NCBI GenBank assembly: GCA_046347155.1
Contig: JAXMGT010000001.1
Location: 1-64,000, forward strand
DNA: 64,000 nucleotides
Source: RPQJ01 sp046347155
GTDB taxonomy: Bacteria; Pseudomonadota; Gammaproteobacteria; Steroidobacterales; Steroidobacteraceae
Reading direction: 5' to 3'
Part shown: positions 34,035 through 44,343 of the stretch, piece by piece
Numbering within the stretch: position 1 is the stretch's first letter
How the letters are laid out: every line of letters starts with the position of its first letter
Position numbers and translations under genes: made by a program
Notes under the pieces: model-generated
Told to the model about the DNA's origin: nothing
What the model saw: only the letters and a program-made list of their open reading frames with translations
Database searches by the model: none

Positions 34035-34562
34035 GCGCTGCGGTGTGCGCTGCACGTGGTCTCCGTGCGGGACGGGCGGAATCTGGGCCGACAGCGCCAC
34101 CTGGGCGACGTTGCCGACCCGGCGATCGAGCTGGATCGCGCGGGCGGCGAGGCCGCCGGGCAGGACGGTCTGGAACTTCGCGAGCCACTTCACGCGCAGG
34201 TCGTGCATCTTCTGGTCGCGGGTGAGCTGCGCGTTCACGAACGCGAGCGAGTCGGCGTCGGTCAGCGTCGCGTAGTTCTGCGCATACGCCTCGATCACCT
34301 TCAGCTGTTCGGTGATGATCGCGTCCTGCTCCTGCTGGAACTTCTCGTACAGCGGCCAGAACTTCGCGGCCTGGTCCGCGTCGAGCGTCATGCCCTTGGC
34401 CATGATGTCGGCGCGCTTGGCCTGGAGGTCGCTCTTGAACTGGTCCATCACCTGGTCTGGCGTCATCTGCGCCTGCGAGGCGGATTGCGCGGCCGGGGCG
34501 TCCTGTGCAAAGGCGGGGGTCGCGAACGCGGCGGCCACGAGGGCGAATACGAACGTGCGCAT
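34035..34562 (-). CDS. CpxP/Spy-like (LTXXQ) periplasmic protein, open in frame into xsc
   Basis: From ATG 34562, preceded by GAGGAG, the product starts MRTFVFALVAAAFATPAFAQ, a good signal peptide cleaved after AFA. A helical region MTPDQVMDQFKSDLQAKRAD ... FWPLYEKFQQEQDAIITEQL resembles CpxP/Spy-type helical periplasmic proteins. Homologous proteins would normally end around QLDRRVGNVAQVALSAQIP. Here that point is followed by PPVPHGDHVQRTPQR and then the xsc-like domain, with no stop. The end coordinate is therefore the boundary with xsc, not a stop codon. It may be a real fusion, a lost stop, or a sequencing error. Confidence 0.7.
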
Positions 34563-34656
34563 GAAACCGGTCTCCTCGGGATTCGTGTTGTCGTTCTTGG
34601 GTGTCGTGCGCGCACCGCCGTCGCGGCGCGCCGCGATCATGTTACGCCGCGGCGGG

Positions 34657-35637
34657 TCAGTTCGACGAGACAGCGCCGGTCGGGGCGCCGGCGGCCGCGG
34701 CAACGTCCCCGGCCGGGACCGGCTTCCAGCTCGGGTCGGGATCGAACGACAGGATCGCGTTGGCTGCGGAGGCCGTGTCCTCGCCCAGGTCCTTCTGGTA
34801 GACGGTGCCATCCTGGCTGACGATGAACGTCTGCACGCCGCTCGTGCCGTAGTCGGCCGGCCACGCGACGAGCGCGAAGCCCTCGGTGAGCACGCCGCCC
34901 TTGAAATAGTCCCGTGCGCCGCCCGGCGCGTTCGCGCCCTGTGCATAGAGCATCCGGTAGTAGTAACCGTGGTAGGGCGTGGGCCCCGTGTCGCTGCGGC
35001 GATAGCCTTCCTCGGCCGCCTTCGCGACGAACGGGCCGGCGGGGCTCGCCGGTTCGCTGTCGGCCGTCGGCCAGTACAGGCCGTTCTGCGTGCCCTCGTC
35101 GCTGATGAGCTTCAGCGCGTAGATCCCGGCCGGGTCGCCGTCGTGGCCCTGCGACGCGTAGTCCTTCTGTGCGCCGACGAAACCCCGGCACACTGCGATC
35201 GCGCCGAGCTCGTTGTGACCGATGCGCCGGTAGATGAGCTCGTCCGCGCCCGCATTGCCGTCGAGGTGCCACTTGCCCTTGTGCTCGACCACCGGGATCG
35301 GGAACGGCCAGTCGTTCTCGCCGATCACGAGTACCTGCGTCCCGTCGCCCTGCGCCTCGAGCGAGTGCTTCGCGGCGTACGCGGCCAGGAAGCGCTGGCG
35401 GTCGGACTGGTCCTGCACCGGGTCGCCGGACGACAGCAGGCCGTCGATGTCGGGCCCGAGCAGCTTCGCGAGCGCCGCCTGGTCGTTCTTCTCCAGCGCG
35501 TCGACGAATGCGTCGACCGCCGCCTGCGGCGTGTCGAAGCGCGCGTGCCGATCTGACTTGCCGCCGCCGCAACCGGCGACCAGCAGGAACGCGCAGGCGA
35601 GGGCGGCGAGTCGGTGGCGGATGTGCATGGCTCTCAT
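34657..35637 (-). CDS. DUF2950 family lipoprotein
   Basis: The 326-residue product from ATG 35637 (AGGAG 6 bases upstream) has a lipoprotein signal, MRAMHIRHRLAALACAFLLV ending in AGC. The DUF2950 body contains FDTPQAAVDAFVDAL, NDWPFPIPVVEHKGKWHLD and YRRIGHNELGAI, then PYHGYYYRMLYAQG. DUF2950 proteins are exported and uncharacterised, and they often sit beside DUF3300 genes, as here (9-base gap). The two are likely an operon. Confidence 0.87.
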   Translation of the reverse strand: MRAMHIRHRLAALACAFLLVAGCGGGKSDRHARFDTPQAAVDAFVDALEKNDQAALAKLLGPDIDGLLSSGDPVQDQSDRQRFLAAYAAKHSLEAQGDGTQVLVIGENDWPFPIPVVEHKGKWHLDGNAGADELIYRRIGHNELGAIAVCRGFVGAQKDYASQGHDGDPAGIYALKLISDEGTQNGLYWPTADSEPASPAGPFVAKAAEEGYRRSDTGPTPYHGYYYRMLYAQGANAPGGARDYFKGGVLTEGFALVAWPADYGTSGVQTFIVSQDGTVYQKDLGEDTASAANAILSFDPDPSWKPVPAGDVAAAAGAPTGAVSSN

Positions 35638-35646
35638 GGTCTGCTC

Positions 35647-37500
35647 CTAGCGCTGCTTGCCCTGGCCGCCCTTCTTGCCGCCGCCGCCCTTGCTGTGGGC
35701 ACCCTGCGGCATGCTCTGCCGGCCGCGCTGGCTCGCCTGGCGGTCCGACGCGCCGCGGTCGGCGCCACCCATCGCGCTGTCGCGGCCGCCGCGGTTCTGC
35801 TGCTGCTGCGGCTGGCGGCTGCGATCCTGCGTCTGGTACTGCGAACGGTCCTGGGTCTGCGGCTTCGCGCGATCCTGCGTCTGGGGCCGCGTGCTCGCGA
35901 CGTCGCGCCGGTCCTGCGGCTGGGCGCCGTTCGTCGGGGACGGCTGCGGACGAGCCCCGCCGCCGTCGCCGTTGTAGCCGCGGTCGCCGCCGCGGTTCGG
36001 CTGGCCGTACTTCGACGGCTGCGTCGACGGCGACGGCCGGTCGGCACCCTGGTACGCGACCTTGTTGCCCTTGCCAGGCGCATCGCGGGTCGAGGCGATC
36101 GATCCGGGGCCCTTTGCATCTCGCGTCGCGCCCGGTCCGTTCAGGTCGCGGGTCGACGCCACGGAGCCCGGTCCCTTCGCATCACGGGCCGCGGCATTGC
36201 CCGCGTACCCGCCGCCACCGTACGAGCCCTGGACCTTCGGCTGCGGGCGCTCGGCCGGTGGGCGGCTCGTGCCGGCGTAGGTCTTCTTTCCCTTCCAGTC
36301 CTGCGCCGACGCCTCGCGCGTGGAGGGCCGCTGCACGTCGGCGGGCATCGGCCGCGGCGCGCGCTTCTGCAGGTCCGTCAGGTCGTTGCGGTTCGGGCGC
36401 GCGGCCGTGATCGGGCTCGAGACCGGGCGCGCCTGGTTGTAGGGCGTCGGCACCGCCGGCGGCTTGCCGTTCCAGCGGTTCCAGTAATTGTTCCCGCCGG
36501 TGTTGATGTAGATGTTGCCGTTGTTCACGTACTTGTTGCCGTAGCCGGGCGGCGGGTAGTAGCCGTGGCTCGGGTACCAGCCGTTGCCATAGGCCGGGCG
36601 GTACGCATACGGCGGGTAGTACGGCATCGAGCCGTAACCGTAGTTCGGGTAGTAGTACTTGTTCTTGTAGTGGTCGTCGTCGTCGAACAGCTCGTTGACG
36701 AGGATGCCCGCGCCGAATGCGAGCAGGCCCGTCGTCACGAGCGCCGCCGTGCTGTGACCGGTTTCCGTCGTCGTCGTGGTCGTCGTCGCCGGCACGACGG
36801 TCGTCGTCGCCGGCGGCGGCGAGTAGACCGCGACCGGGTCGTACTGCGGCACGTAGACCTGCCCGTTCGACGCCGGCTTCAGCACGACGATGTCCTTGCC
36901 GTCCTGCTCTTCGTTCACGACCTGCATCTGCGGCGAGGACTTCAGGTTGCCGACCGACTGCGCCTGCTGGCGCAGGCGCTGCACCGCGTCGAGCACGCCG
37001 GCCTGGTCGGCCTTGAACGCCTCGCCGAGCTGCGTCGTCCAGTCCATCTCGCGGCACATCATGTCGACGACGTCCGGGAACTGGACGAGCGCGCGCACCG
37101 GGGCCGTGAATCCCGCCTCCTTCGCCGCGCGATCGAGCGCGTCACCCTTGAGCGACTCGTTCTGCAGCAGCCAGTTGCCCGCGTCGAGCACCTCCTGCGG
37201 ATTCGTCGAGGCGATCAGCACCTGCGAGAGGATCGGGTCCGGGTAGAGCGCGACCGGCGCGAGCAGTTCCTCGAGCGCTTCCGGGGTCCACGACGCCGGC
37301 GTCGCCGGCGTGCCCGCAGTCGCGGCCGGAGCGGCCGCTTCGGGCGCGGCCGGAGCGGCCGCTGGGGGCGTGGTTGGTGCGGCGGCATCGCCGGCCGGCG
37401 GCGGCGTCTTCGATCCACAGCCCGCGGTCAGCGCGGCCATTCCGAACAGCACAGCGATGCGGAGCGCGACCGCCCGCTCGTGACGAGTACCCATGGCCAT
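35647..37500 (-). CDS. DUF3300 family exported protein with low-complexity tail
   Basis: The 617-residue product has a lipoprotein-type signal (AVALRIAVLFGMAALTAGC) and a Pro/Ala linker. The DUF3300 domain follows (about 65-215: APVALYPDPILSQVLIAST, NWLLQNESLKGDALDRAAKE, VVDMMCREMDWTTQLGEAF), then a membrane-like segment (ALVTTGLLAFGAGILV), a Tyr/Gly/Asn-rich region, and a long tail of repeats such as RDAKGPGS and QTQDR. ATG 37500 is used; ATG 37494 is equally possible. It is probably co-expressed with the DUF2950 gene. Function unknown. Confidence 0.86.
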   Translation of the reverse strand: MAMGTRHERAVALRIAVLFGMAALTAGCGSKTPPPAGDAAAPTTPPAAAPAAPEAAAPAATAGTPATPASWTPEALEELLAPVALYPDPILSQVLIASTNPQEVLDAGNWLLQNESLKGDALDRAAKEAGFTAPVRALVQFPDVVDMMCREMDWTTQLGEAFKADQAGVLDAVQRLRQQAQSVGNLKSSPQMQVVNEEQDGKDIVVLKPASNGQVYVPQYDPVAVYSPPPATTTVVPATTTTTTTETGHSTAALVTTGLLAFGAGILVNELFDDDDHYKNKYYYPNYGYGSMPYYPPYAYRPAYGNGWYPSHGYYPPPGYGNKYVNNGNIYINTGGNNYWNRWNGKPPAVPTPYNQARPVSSPITAARPNRNDLTDLQKRAPRPMPADVQRPSTREASAQDWKGKKTYAGTSRPPAERPQPKVQGSYGGGGYAGNAAARDAKGPGSVASTRDLNGPGATRDAKGPGSIASTRDAPGKGNKVAYQGADRPSPSTQPSKYGQPNRGGDRGYNGDGGGARPQPSPTNGAQPQDRRDVASTRPQTQDRAKPQTQDRSQYQTQDRSRQPQQQQNRGGRDSAMGGADRGASDRQASQRGRQSMPQGAHSKGGGGKKGGQGKQR

Positions 37501-37624
37501 CCCCTTCCCGGTGGAACGCTCGAGCAGCGTTTGACTGGCTAGTCTCGGCAGTTCCGGTTCACGGGGCAAGACGGCGTCGATGCGTCGGCCGATCCGGGCG
37601 CTGGCCGGCAATTCCATCTGACTC

Positions 37625-37661
37625 GCACAATAATGGTGCGCAATTACTCATTGACGCACCA
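37625..37661 (+). promoter_or_regulatory. NtrC-binding sites upstream of glnA
   Basis: GCACAATAATGGTGC (37625-37639) matches the NtrC consensus GCAC-N5-TGGTGC exactly. A CGCACCA half-site follows at 37655-37661 and overlaps the spacer of a sigma-70-like promoter. The sites lie about 100-140 bases upstream of the sigma-54 promoter start, a normal enhancer distance, and ntrB/ntrC are encoded just downstream of glnA. Confidence 0.75.
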
Positions 37662-37678
37662 TAAAAGGGCTTTATATA
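37651..37678 (+). promoter_or_regulatory. Sigma-70-like promoter for glnA (distal)
   Basis: TTGACG (37651-37656) is separated by 16 bases from TATATA (37673-37678). The NtrC half-site falls within it, so bound NtrC would repress it, as at the E. coli glnA distal promoter. Confidence 0.5.
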
Positions 37679-37733
37679 GCCTGAACAGGCCTGGATGCCG
37701 CGCTGCATTACGGTTTTGCGCCACGCGGGTGCA

Positions 37734-37750
37734 TTGGCATAGTATTCGCA
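37734..37750 (+). promoter_or_regulatory. Sigma-54 promoter of glnA
   Basis: TTGGCATAGTATTCGCA has the invariant GG (37736-37737) and GC (37748-37749) exactly 10 bases apart, as required at -24/-12. Transcription would start near 37761, about 77 bases before the glnA start codon. NtrC sites lie upstream. Confidence 0.75.
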
Positions 37751-37837
37751 CATTCTGGCCACCCCAGTAAACGCACCGGGCTCGTCGCGGCGAGCGGACC
37801 CGGTCACCCCAGTTCGCTGCATCCGTGAGGAGAGCCC

Positions 37838-39250
37838 ATGACCACCGCTGCCGACGTTCTCAAGCTGATCAAGGACAAGGAGGTCAAGTTCGTCGACCTC
37901 CGCTTCACCGACACGAAGGGCAAGGAGCAGCACGTCACCGTCCCCACCCGGATGGTCGACGAGGCCTTCTTCGAGGACGGCAAGGGCTTCGACGGCTCGT
38001 CGATCGCCGGCTGGAAGGGCATCCAGGAGTCCGACATGATCCTGATGCCGGATCCGTCGACGGCGGTCATCGACCCGTTCTACGAGGAACCGACGCTCGA
38101 CCTGCGCTGTGACGTGATCGAGCCGTCGAACATGCAGGGCTACGAGCGCTGCCCGCGCTCGCTCGCGAAGCGCGCCGAGGCCTACCTGAAGTCGACCGGC
38201 ATCGCGGATTCGTCGATGTGGGGCCCCGAGAACGAGTTCTTCATCTTCGACAACGTGCGCCACGGCAACTCGATGAACGGTTGCTACTACGAGGTCGACT
38301 CGCTACAGGGCGCCTGGAACACCGGGCGCGAGCTCGACGGCGGCAACCTCGGCCACCGGCCGGGCGTGAAGGGCGGCTACTTCCCGGTGCCTCCGGTCGA
38401 CGCCTACCAGGACCTTCGCAGCGCGATGTGCAACGCGATGGAGGAATTGGGCCTCAAGGTCGAGGTGCACCACTCCGAGGTCGCGACCGGCGGCCAGGCC
38501 GAGATCAACGTCGCGGCGAACACGCTGGTCAAGAAGGCCGACGAGGTGCAGATCCTCAAGTACGCGATCCACAACGTCGCGGCCGCCTACGGCAAGTCGG
38601 CGACGTTCATGCCGAAGCCGCTCGTGGGCGACAACGGCAACGGCATGCACGTGAACCAGTCGCTGTCGAAGGACGGCAAGAACCTGTTCGGCGGCGACAA
38701 GTACGGCGGCCTGTCCGAGATCGCGATCTACTACATCGGCGGCATCATCAAGCACGCGAAGGCGCTGAACGCGATCTGCAACGCCTCGACGAACAGCTAC
38801 AAGCGGCTCGTGCCGGGCTTCGAGGCGCCGGTGATGCTCGCGTACTCGGCGCGCAACCGTTCCGCGTCGATCCGCATCCCGCACGTGATGAACCCGAAGG
38901 CGCGGCGCATCGAGGTGCGCTTCCCGGATTCGACCGCGAACCCGTACCTGTGCTTCGCCGCGATGCTGATGGCGGGCATCGACGGCATCAAGAACAAGAT
39001 CCACCCGGGCGACCCGGCCACGAAGGATCTCTACGACCTCGAGCCCGAGGAGGCGAAGAACATCCCGACCGTCTGCCACTCGCTCGACATGGCGCTCGAG
39101 GCCCTGGACAAGGACCGCGGGTTCCTGAAGGAAGGCGGCGTGTTCACGGATGACGTGATCGATGCCTACATCGGCCTCAAGATGCAGGAGGTCACGCGCC
39201 TGCGCATGTCGACGCACCCGGTGGAGCTCGATCTCTACTACAGCGTCTGA
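37838..39250 (+). CDS. glnA: Type I glutamine synthetase
   Basis: GlnA makes glutamine from glutamate, ammonia and ATP. The 470-residue product has the GS beta-grasp FEDGKGFDGSSIAGWKGI, the catalytic GPENEFFIFD, the ATP/glutamate site NGNGMHVNQSL, and KRLVPGFEAPVMLAYSARNR. The adenylylation loop LYDLEPEE places the regulatory Tyr at residue 399, so activity is probably controlled by GlnE. The upstream region carries NtrC sites with sigma-54 and sigma-70 promoters. A strong GC hairpin follows the stop. ntrB/ntrC lie downstream after a DUF4124 gene. Confidence 0.97.
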   Translation: MTTAADVLKLIKDKEVKFVDLRFTDTKGKEQHVTVPTRMVDEAFFEDGKGFDGSSIAGWKGIQESDMILMPDPSTAVIDPFYEEPTLDLRCDVIEPSNMQGYERCPRSLAKRAEAYLKSTGIADSSMWGPENEFFIFDNVRHGNSMNGCYYEVDSLQGAWNTGRELDGGNLGHRPGVKGGYFPVPPVDAYQDLRSAMCNAMEELGLKVEVHHSEVATGGQAEINVAANTLVKKADEVQILKYAIHNVAAAYGKSATFMPKPLVGDNGNGMHVNQSLSKDGKNLFGGDKYGGLSEIAIYYIGGIIKHAKALNAICNASTNSYKRLVPGFEAPVMLAYSARNRSASIRIPHVMNPKARRIEVRFPDSTANPYLCFAAMLMAGIDGIKNKIHPGDPATKDLYDLEPEEAKNIPTVCHSLDMALEALDKDRGFLKEGGVFTDDVIDAYIGLKMQEVTRLRMSTHPVELDLYYSV

Positions 39251-39265
39251 GGTCACGTCCCGCGG

Positions 39266-39296
39266 CGGGCGCCGGTGGTCGATCCGCCGGCGCCCG
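39266..39296 (+). terminator. GC-rich hairpin after glnA
   Basis: CGGGCGCCGG (39266-39275) and its exact complement CCGGCGCCCG (39287-39296) flank an 11-base loop, 16 bases after the glnA stop. There is no T-run after it, so it may act as a transcript stabiliser or weak terminator rather than a classic intrinsic terminator. Confidence 0.5.
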
Positions 39297-39376
39297 TCCC
39301 GGCAGCCTTGACGCGCGTCTCGGATTGGCGAGCGCGGCTTTGCCAGAGGTGGACCCCGGAGCTATGCTCGACCGTC

Positions 39377-39970
39377 ATGAACAGTCGTCTGCTGCTGGTT
39401 TCGGCCTGCCTGCTCGCGTGGACGGCCCCGTCGGAGGCCGCGCAGGTGCAGCTCTGGAAGTGGACGGACGCGAATGGCGTCGTCCATTACTCGGACGTGC
39501 CCGGCCCGGGTGCCGTGCGGGTGGACGTCGCGGTGAACCAGAGCGCCCCCACCGAGGCGAGCGCGCCCGCGACCGGCGGCGGAGAGGGGTCGGGACGCGG
39601 CGAGGGCTACGTGCAGCCCTCGATCGTGCCGTACCGTTCCCTCGCGATCGATTCGCCGGCCGACCAGACGTCGTACTTCGATGCCGACTCGGTCGTGAGC
39701 GTCCAGCTGAGCGCCGACCCCGCGCTGCAGAAGGGCGACTCGCTGTACCTGTACCTCGACGGGCGGAAGGTCTCGGACTCCGGCGGAGTCACGACCTATT
39801 CGCTGTCGAGCATCCCGCGCGGCGAGCACACGCTGCAGGCGATCATCTACGACTCCGACGGCGCGGAGAAGATCCGCAGCCCGACGGTCACGATCTACAT
39901 GAAGCAGCCGACCATCATTCCGCCGAACGCGGTCGGCCCGAACCTGCAGCCGAAGCCGAAGGGCGGCTGA
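39377..39970 (+). CDS. DUF4124 domain-containing secreted protein
   Basis: The 197-residue product from ATG 39377 has a signal peptide (MNSRLLLVSACLLAWTAPSE, then AA) and the DUF4124 motif VQLWKWTDANGVVHYSDVPG near the mature N-terminus. An immunoglobulin-like C-terminal part follows (SLYLYLDGRKVSDSGGVTTY, RGEHTLQAIIYDSDG). DUF4124 proteins are exported and widespread in gammaproteobacteria, often between glnA and ntrB as here. Their role is unknown. An in-frame upstream start at 39275 would lack a signal peptide at the N-terminus and is rejected. Confidence 0.87.
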   Translation: MNSRLLLVSACLLAWTAPSEAAQVQLWKWTDANGVVHYSDVPGPGAVRVDVAVNQSAPTEASAPATGGGEGSGRGEGYVQPSIVPYRSLAIDSPADQTSYFDADSVVSVQLSADPALQKGDSLYLYLDGRKVSDSGGVTTYSLSSIPRGEHTLQAIIYDSDGAEKIRSPTVTIYMKQPTIIPPNAVGPNLQPKPKGG

Positions 39971-40007
39971 TCGCACGTGGCGCCGCCCGCCACCCCGGGG
40001 TGGCGTA

Positions 40008-41091
40008 GTGGCTGCGGAACCATCCTCTTTCCTGCGTCCGACCCAGGCCGAACTCTGCGGCCTGCTCGACGGCGTCTCGACGAGCGTGCTGTGGCTCGAC
40101 GGTGACGGTGCGGTCGTGCACCTGAACGAGCCGGCCGAGGACCTCTTCGGGATCAGCCGCAACCAGGCGGCGGGTCGCGCGATCCGCGAACTGCTGAAGG
40201 CAAACACCGAGCTCGAGGGCATGATCGCGCGTGCGCGCGCCACGTCGGCGGCCTACTCGCGCCGCGAACTCCCGTTCGAATCCGGACCCGGCGCCGCGCC
40301 GCGCACGCTCGACGTCACGGTCACGCCGTTCGACCAGCCCGGGCGACCCGGTGGCCTCGTCGTCGAGCTCGCCGACGTCACGCAGCACCAGCGCATTCTG
40401 CGCGAGAACGCGCTGCTCACGCAGCTCGGCGGCAGCCGGGCGATGGTCCGCCAGCTCGCCCACGAGATCAAGAATCCGCTCGGCGGCCTGCGCGGCGCGG
40501 CCCAACTGCTCGAGCGCCAGCTGAAGGACCCCTCGCTGCACGAGTACACGACCGTGATCATCAGCGAGGCGGATCGGCTCGCGTCGCTCGTGGACGCGCT
40601 GCTCGGCCCCGGTCAGCCGCCGCGCAAGGAACCGGTCAACATCCACGAACTCGTGCAGCACGTCGGCCGCCTGCTCTCCGCCGAGGCGCCGACGAGCATC
40701 TCGATCGAGCGCGACTACGACCCGAGCCTCCCGCCGCTCCGCCTCGACCGCAACCAGGTGATCCAGGCGCTGCTGAACCTCGGGCGCAACGCGATCCAGG
40801 CCGTGGGCGAGCGCGGGCGCATCGTGCTGCGGACCCGGGCGCTCACGAACGCGAGCATCGGCAGCCGCCGCTACCGCGTCGTCGCGAGCATCCAGGTCGA
40901 GGACGACGGACCGGGCGTGCCCGCCGAACTCAAGGACACGGTCTTCTATCCGCTCGTCACCGGCCGCCAGGGCGGCACCGGCCTCGGGCTCGCCGTCGCG
41001 CAGGACCTCGTCGGCCGGCACGACGGGTTGATCGAGTTCGACAGCCGCCCCGGCCGCACCGTCTTCACCATCCTGATTCCCTACGAGAACC

Positions 41092-41114
<23 letters not shown>
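40008..41114 (+). CDS. glnL: Nitrogen regulation sensor histidine kinase NtrB (GlnL)
   Basis: NtrB phosphorylates or dephosphorylates NtrC according to PII state. The 368-residue soluble product has a PAS domain (about 15-125), then the dimerisation and phosphoacceptor motif QLAHEIKNPLGGLRGAAQLL with His152. The ATPase part has N-box LNLGRNAIQAV, G1 VEDDGPGVP and G2 GGTGLGLAVAQDLV. The start is GTG 40008, following the DUF4124 gene by 37 bases. It overlaps ntrC by 23 bases. Confidence 0.93.
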
Positions 41115-42492
<1,378 letters not shown>

Positions 42493-42504
42493 CCCGCCGC
42501 GGCC

Positions 42505-42891
42505 TCAGTTTCCGGGCGGCGGTTCCCACAGCTCGAGCTTGTTGCCTTCCGGGTCGACGACCCAGCCGAACTTGCCGTACTCGGATTCCTCGACCTTGTC
42601 CTCGACGTGCACGCCCTCGGCGCGCAGTGCGGCGAGCAGGGCGTGCAGGTCGGCGACCCGGTAATTCACCATGAAGCTCGCGCTGCCCGGCGCGAAGTAC
42701 GACGTGTCGGCGCCGAACGGGTTCCAGACCGTCGTGCCGACCCCTCCCGGATTCGCCTCCGTGACCCAGCGGAACGCGGCGCCGCCCCACTCCTCGACCG
42801 GGATCCCGAGGTGCTCGCGGTACCAGGCGGCGAGCGCCTTCGGGTCGCGTGACTTGAAGAAGATGCCGCCGATGCCGGTGACGCGCTGCAT
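42505..42891 (-). CDS. VOC (glyoxalase/bleomycin resistance) family protein
   Basis: The 128-residue product has the VOC fold: GGIFFKSRDPKALAAWYREH, a beta strand with the first metal-type position, ASFMVNYRVADLHALLAALRA, and the final FGWVVDPEGNKLELWEPP with the C-terminal Glu. Substrate unknown. It converges on ntrC with a 12-base gap and precedes no obvious partner. It is short enough for a single VOC module that would dimerise. Confidence 0.85.
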   Translation of the reverse strand: MQRVTGIGGIFFKSRDPKALAAWYREHLGIPVEEWGGAAFRWVTEANPGGVGTTVWNPFGADTSYFAPGSASFMVNYRVADLHALLAALRAEGVHVEDKVEESEYGKFGWVVDPEGNKLELWEPPPGN

Positions 42892-42947
42892 GGTCGATCC
42901 TCCCTCGTCCGTCGAGCCACGCTCCGGAGTCTACGCCGGCGCCATGG

Positions 42948-43751
42948 TCAGTCGAGCGCTGGCAGCGGCGAGATCTCCGCATGCGGCTCGTTTACCGTGT
43001 CGAGGAAGCTCCGGAGCGCCTCGACGTCGCCCGAGGTGTGGAACACGGTGGCCCGCCCGGCGCGCGTCGCCGGCTGTGCGACCTCGGCGAGCCGCCGCGA
43101 CAGCTGCCGCGCGATCGCGGCCGAAGGTTCGACGACGGCGACGTCCGGGCCGGCGATGGCGCGGATCGCGTCCGACAGGAACGCGTAGTGAGTGCAGCCG
43201 AGCACGACAGTGTCCGCGCCCTCGTCGAGGCCCGGCCGCAGGTATTCCGTGAGCAATGACCGGAGCGCGGGCGACTCGAGGTCGCCGCGCTCGACGCGCT
43301 CGACGAGGCCCGGGCAGGCCTGCAGCACGATGCGGGCGCGGTCCCGGAACTGCTCGCACAGCCGCGCGACCGGTTCGCTGCGGATCGTGTTCGTCGTGCC
43401 GAGGACCAGCACCACCTTCGAGCGCGTCGCCTCGACCGCGGGCTTGATCGCGGGCTCCATCGCGACGATCGGGATCGCGTGCCGCTCGCGCAGCGCGCGC
43501 GCCGCGATCACGCTGACCGTGTTGCAGGCGAGCACCATCGCCTTCACGCGACGTGCGCCGAGGAAATCCGCCACCGCACGGGCACGGCCGGCGAGGAATT
43601 CCGGGGGGCGGTCACCGTACGGCGCGTGCCCGCTGTCCGCGACGTAGACGAACGACTCGTCGGGCAGCGCGACGCGCAGCGCGCGCAACACCGACACGCC
43701 GCCGACGCCCGAGTCGTAGACGCCGATCGCGCGGTCTTCGTCGCCAGGCAC
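42948..43751 (-). CDS. murI: Glutamate racemase
   Basis: MurI makes D-glutamate for peptidoglycan. The 267-residue product has IGVYDSGVGGVSVLRALR and the two catalytic cysteines in ACNT (C76) and GCTHY (C186), plus ADSGHAPYGDRPPE. Length and motifs are typical. It lies in a string of leftward small genes with no obvious functional link, 21 bases after the YCII-like gene. Confidence 0.95.
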   Translation of the reverse strand: MPGDEDRAIGVYDSGVGGVSVLRALRVALPDESFVYVADSGHAPYGDRPPEFLAGRARAVADFLGARRVKAMVLACNTVSVIAARALRERHAIPIVAMEPAIKPAVEATRSKVVLVLGTTNTIRSEPVARLCEQFRDRARIVLQACPGLVERVERGDLESPALRSLLTEYLRPGLDEGADTVVLGCTHYAFLSDAIRAIAGPDVAVVEPSAAIARQLSRRLAEVAQPATRAGRATVFHTSGDVEALRSFLDTVNEPHAEISPLPALD

Positions 43752-43772
43752 GCGCGGGTCCTCGTCCGCGGA

Positions 43773-44123
43773 TCAGCGCGGCGGGATCGGCAGCACTTCC
43801 ATGACTTCCACGGACTCGCCCGGGAAGATCGCGAAGTGCGGGTGGCCCTCGAACATCCGCGCGGCGTCCTCGTGGCTCGCCGCACGCACGGTCGTGTACG
43901 CCATCATCTGGTTCCGCACGTCCGCGATCCCGGCGGCCGACGCGGCTTTCGTGCGGCCGAGCGGGCCGCCGCCGTCGACGATGCGGTCCTTGTGGCGATC
44001 GACCCAGGCGTGCCAGGCCTCGACGCCGCGCGCACTGCGCGCCTGGCGTTCGGCCTCCGGCAGCGCGTTCCAGCGTTCCATCGCGGCTGCATTCCCTGAA
44101 AAAACGGCGAGGAAGGTCTTCAT
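43773..44123 (-). CDS. YCII-related domain protein
   Basis: The 116-residue product begins MKTFLAVFSGNAAAMERWNA and ends in the typical HFAIFPGESVEVMEVLPIP of YCII-like small enzymes with a ferredoxin-like fold. A conserved His/Asp region lies between (HKDRIVDGGGPLGRTK). Function unknown. Its start is 23 bases from the first copy of a 39-bp direct repeat that frames the following methyltransferase gene. Confidence 0.82.
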   Translation of the reverse strand: MKTFLAVFSGNAAAMERWNALPEAERQARSARGVEAWHAWVDRHKDRIVDGGGPLGRTKAASAAGIADVRNQMMAYTTVRAASHEDAARMFEGHPHFAIFPGESVEVMEVLPIPPR

Positions 44124-44145
44124 CCCGAGGGTCCTCCGCTCCGGG

Positions 44146-44184
44146 CCGGCCGGCCCGTTCCGGGGTCAGTATGGGCCTTCCACG
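44146..44184. repeat. 39-bp direct repeat, left copy
   Basis: This stretch is identical at all 39 positions to 45168-45206. It starts CCGGCCGGCCCGTTCC and ends CCTTCCACG. On the minus strand it encodes the peptide VEGPY followed by a stop, the same ending as the VOC gene at the right copy. The two copies frame the methyltransferase gene, and the flanking bases differ immediately on both sides. Confidence 0.9.
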
Positions 44185-44343
44185 TGGGCTTCGGGAGTCG
44201 GCTGGCACGCCCCGCGTTCCGCGATACCGACGTGTCATTCCGTCCATTCGTTGCATGCAGGGGATTTCTGCGGGATCTTTGCAGGCGTTCGTCCTGCAGC
44301 GCGCTCGGGGCATCGGGCGTGCCAGGCAATATGGGAGGGATGG

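Noticed and set aside
44178..44189. TTCCACGTGGGC as a possible third parS site
   Set aside because: Only the central half matches. It breaks the palindrome on the right and lies within the 39-bp repeat and its flank, far from the origin.
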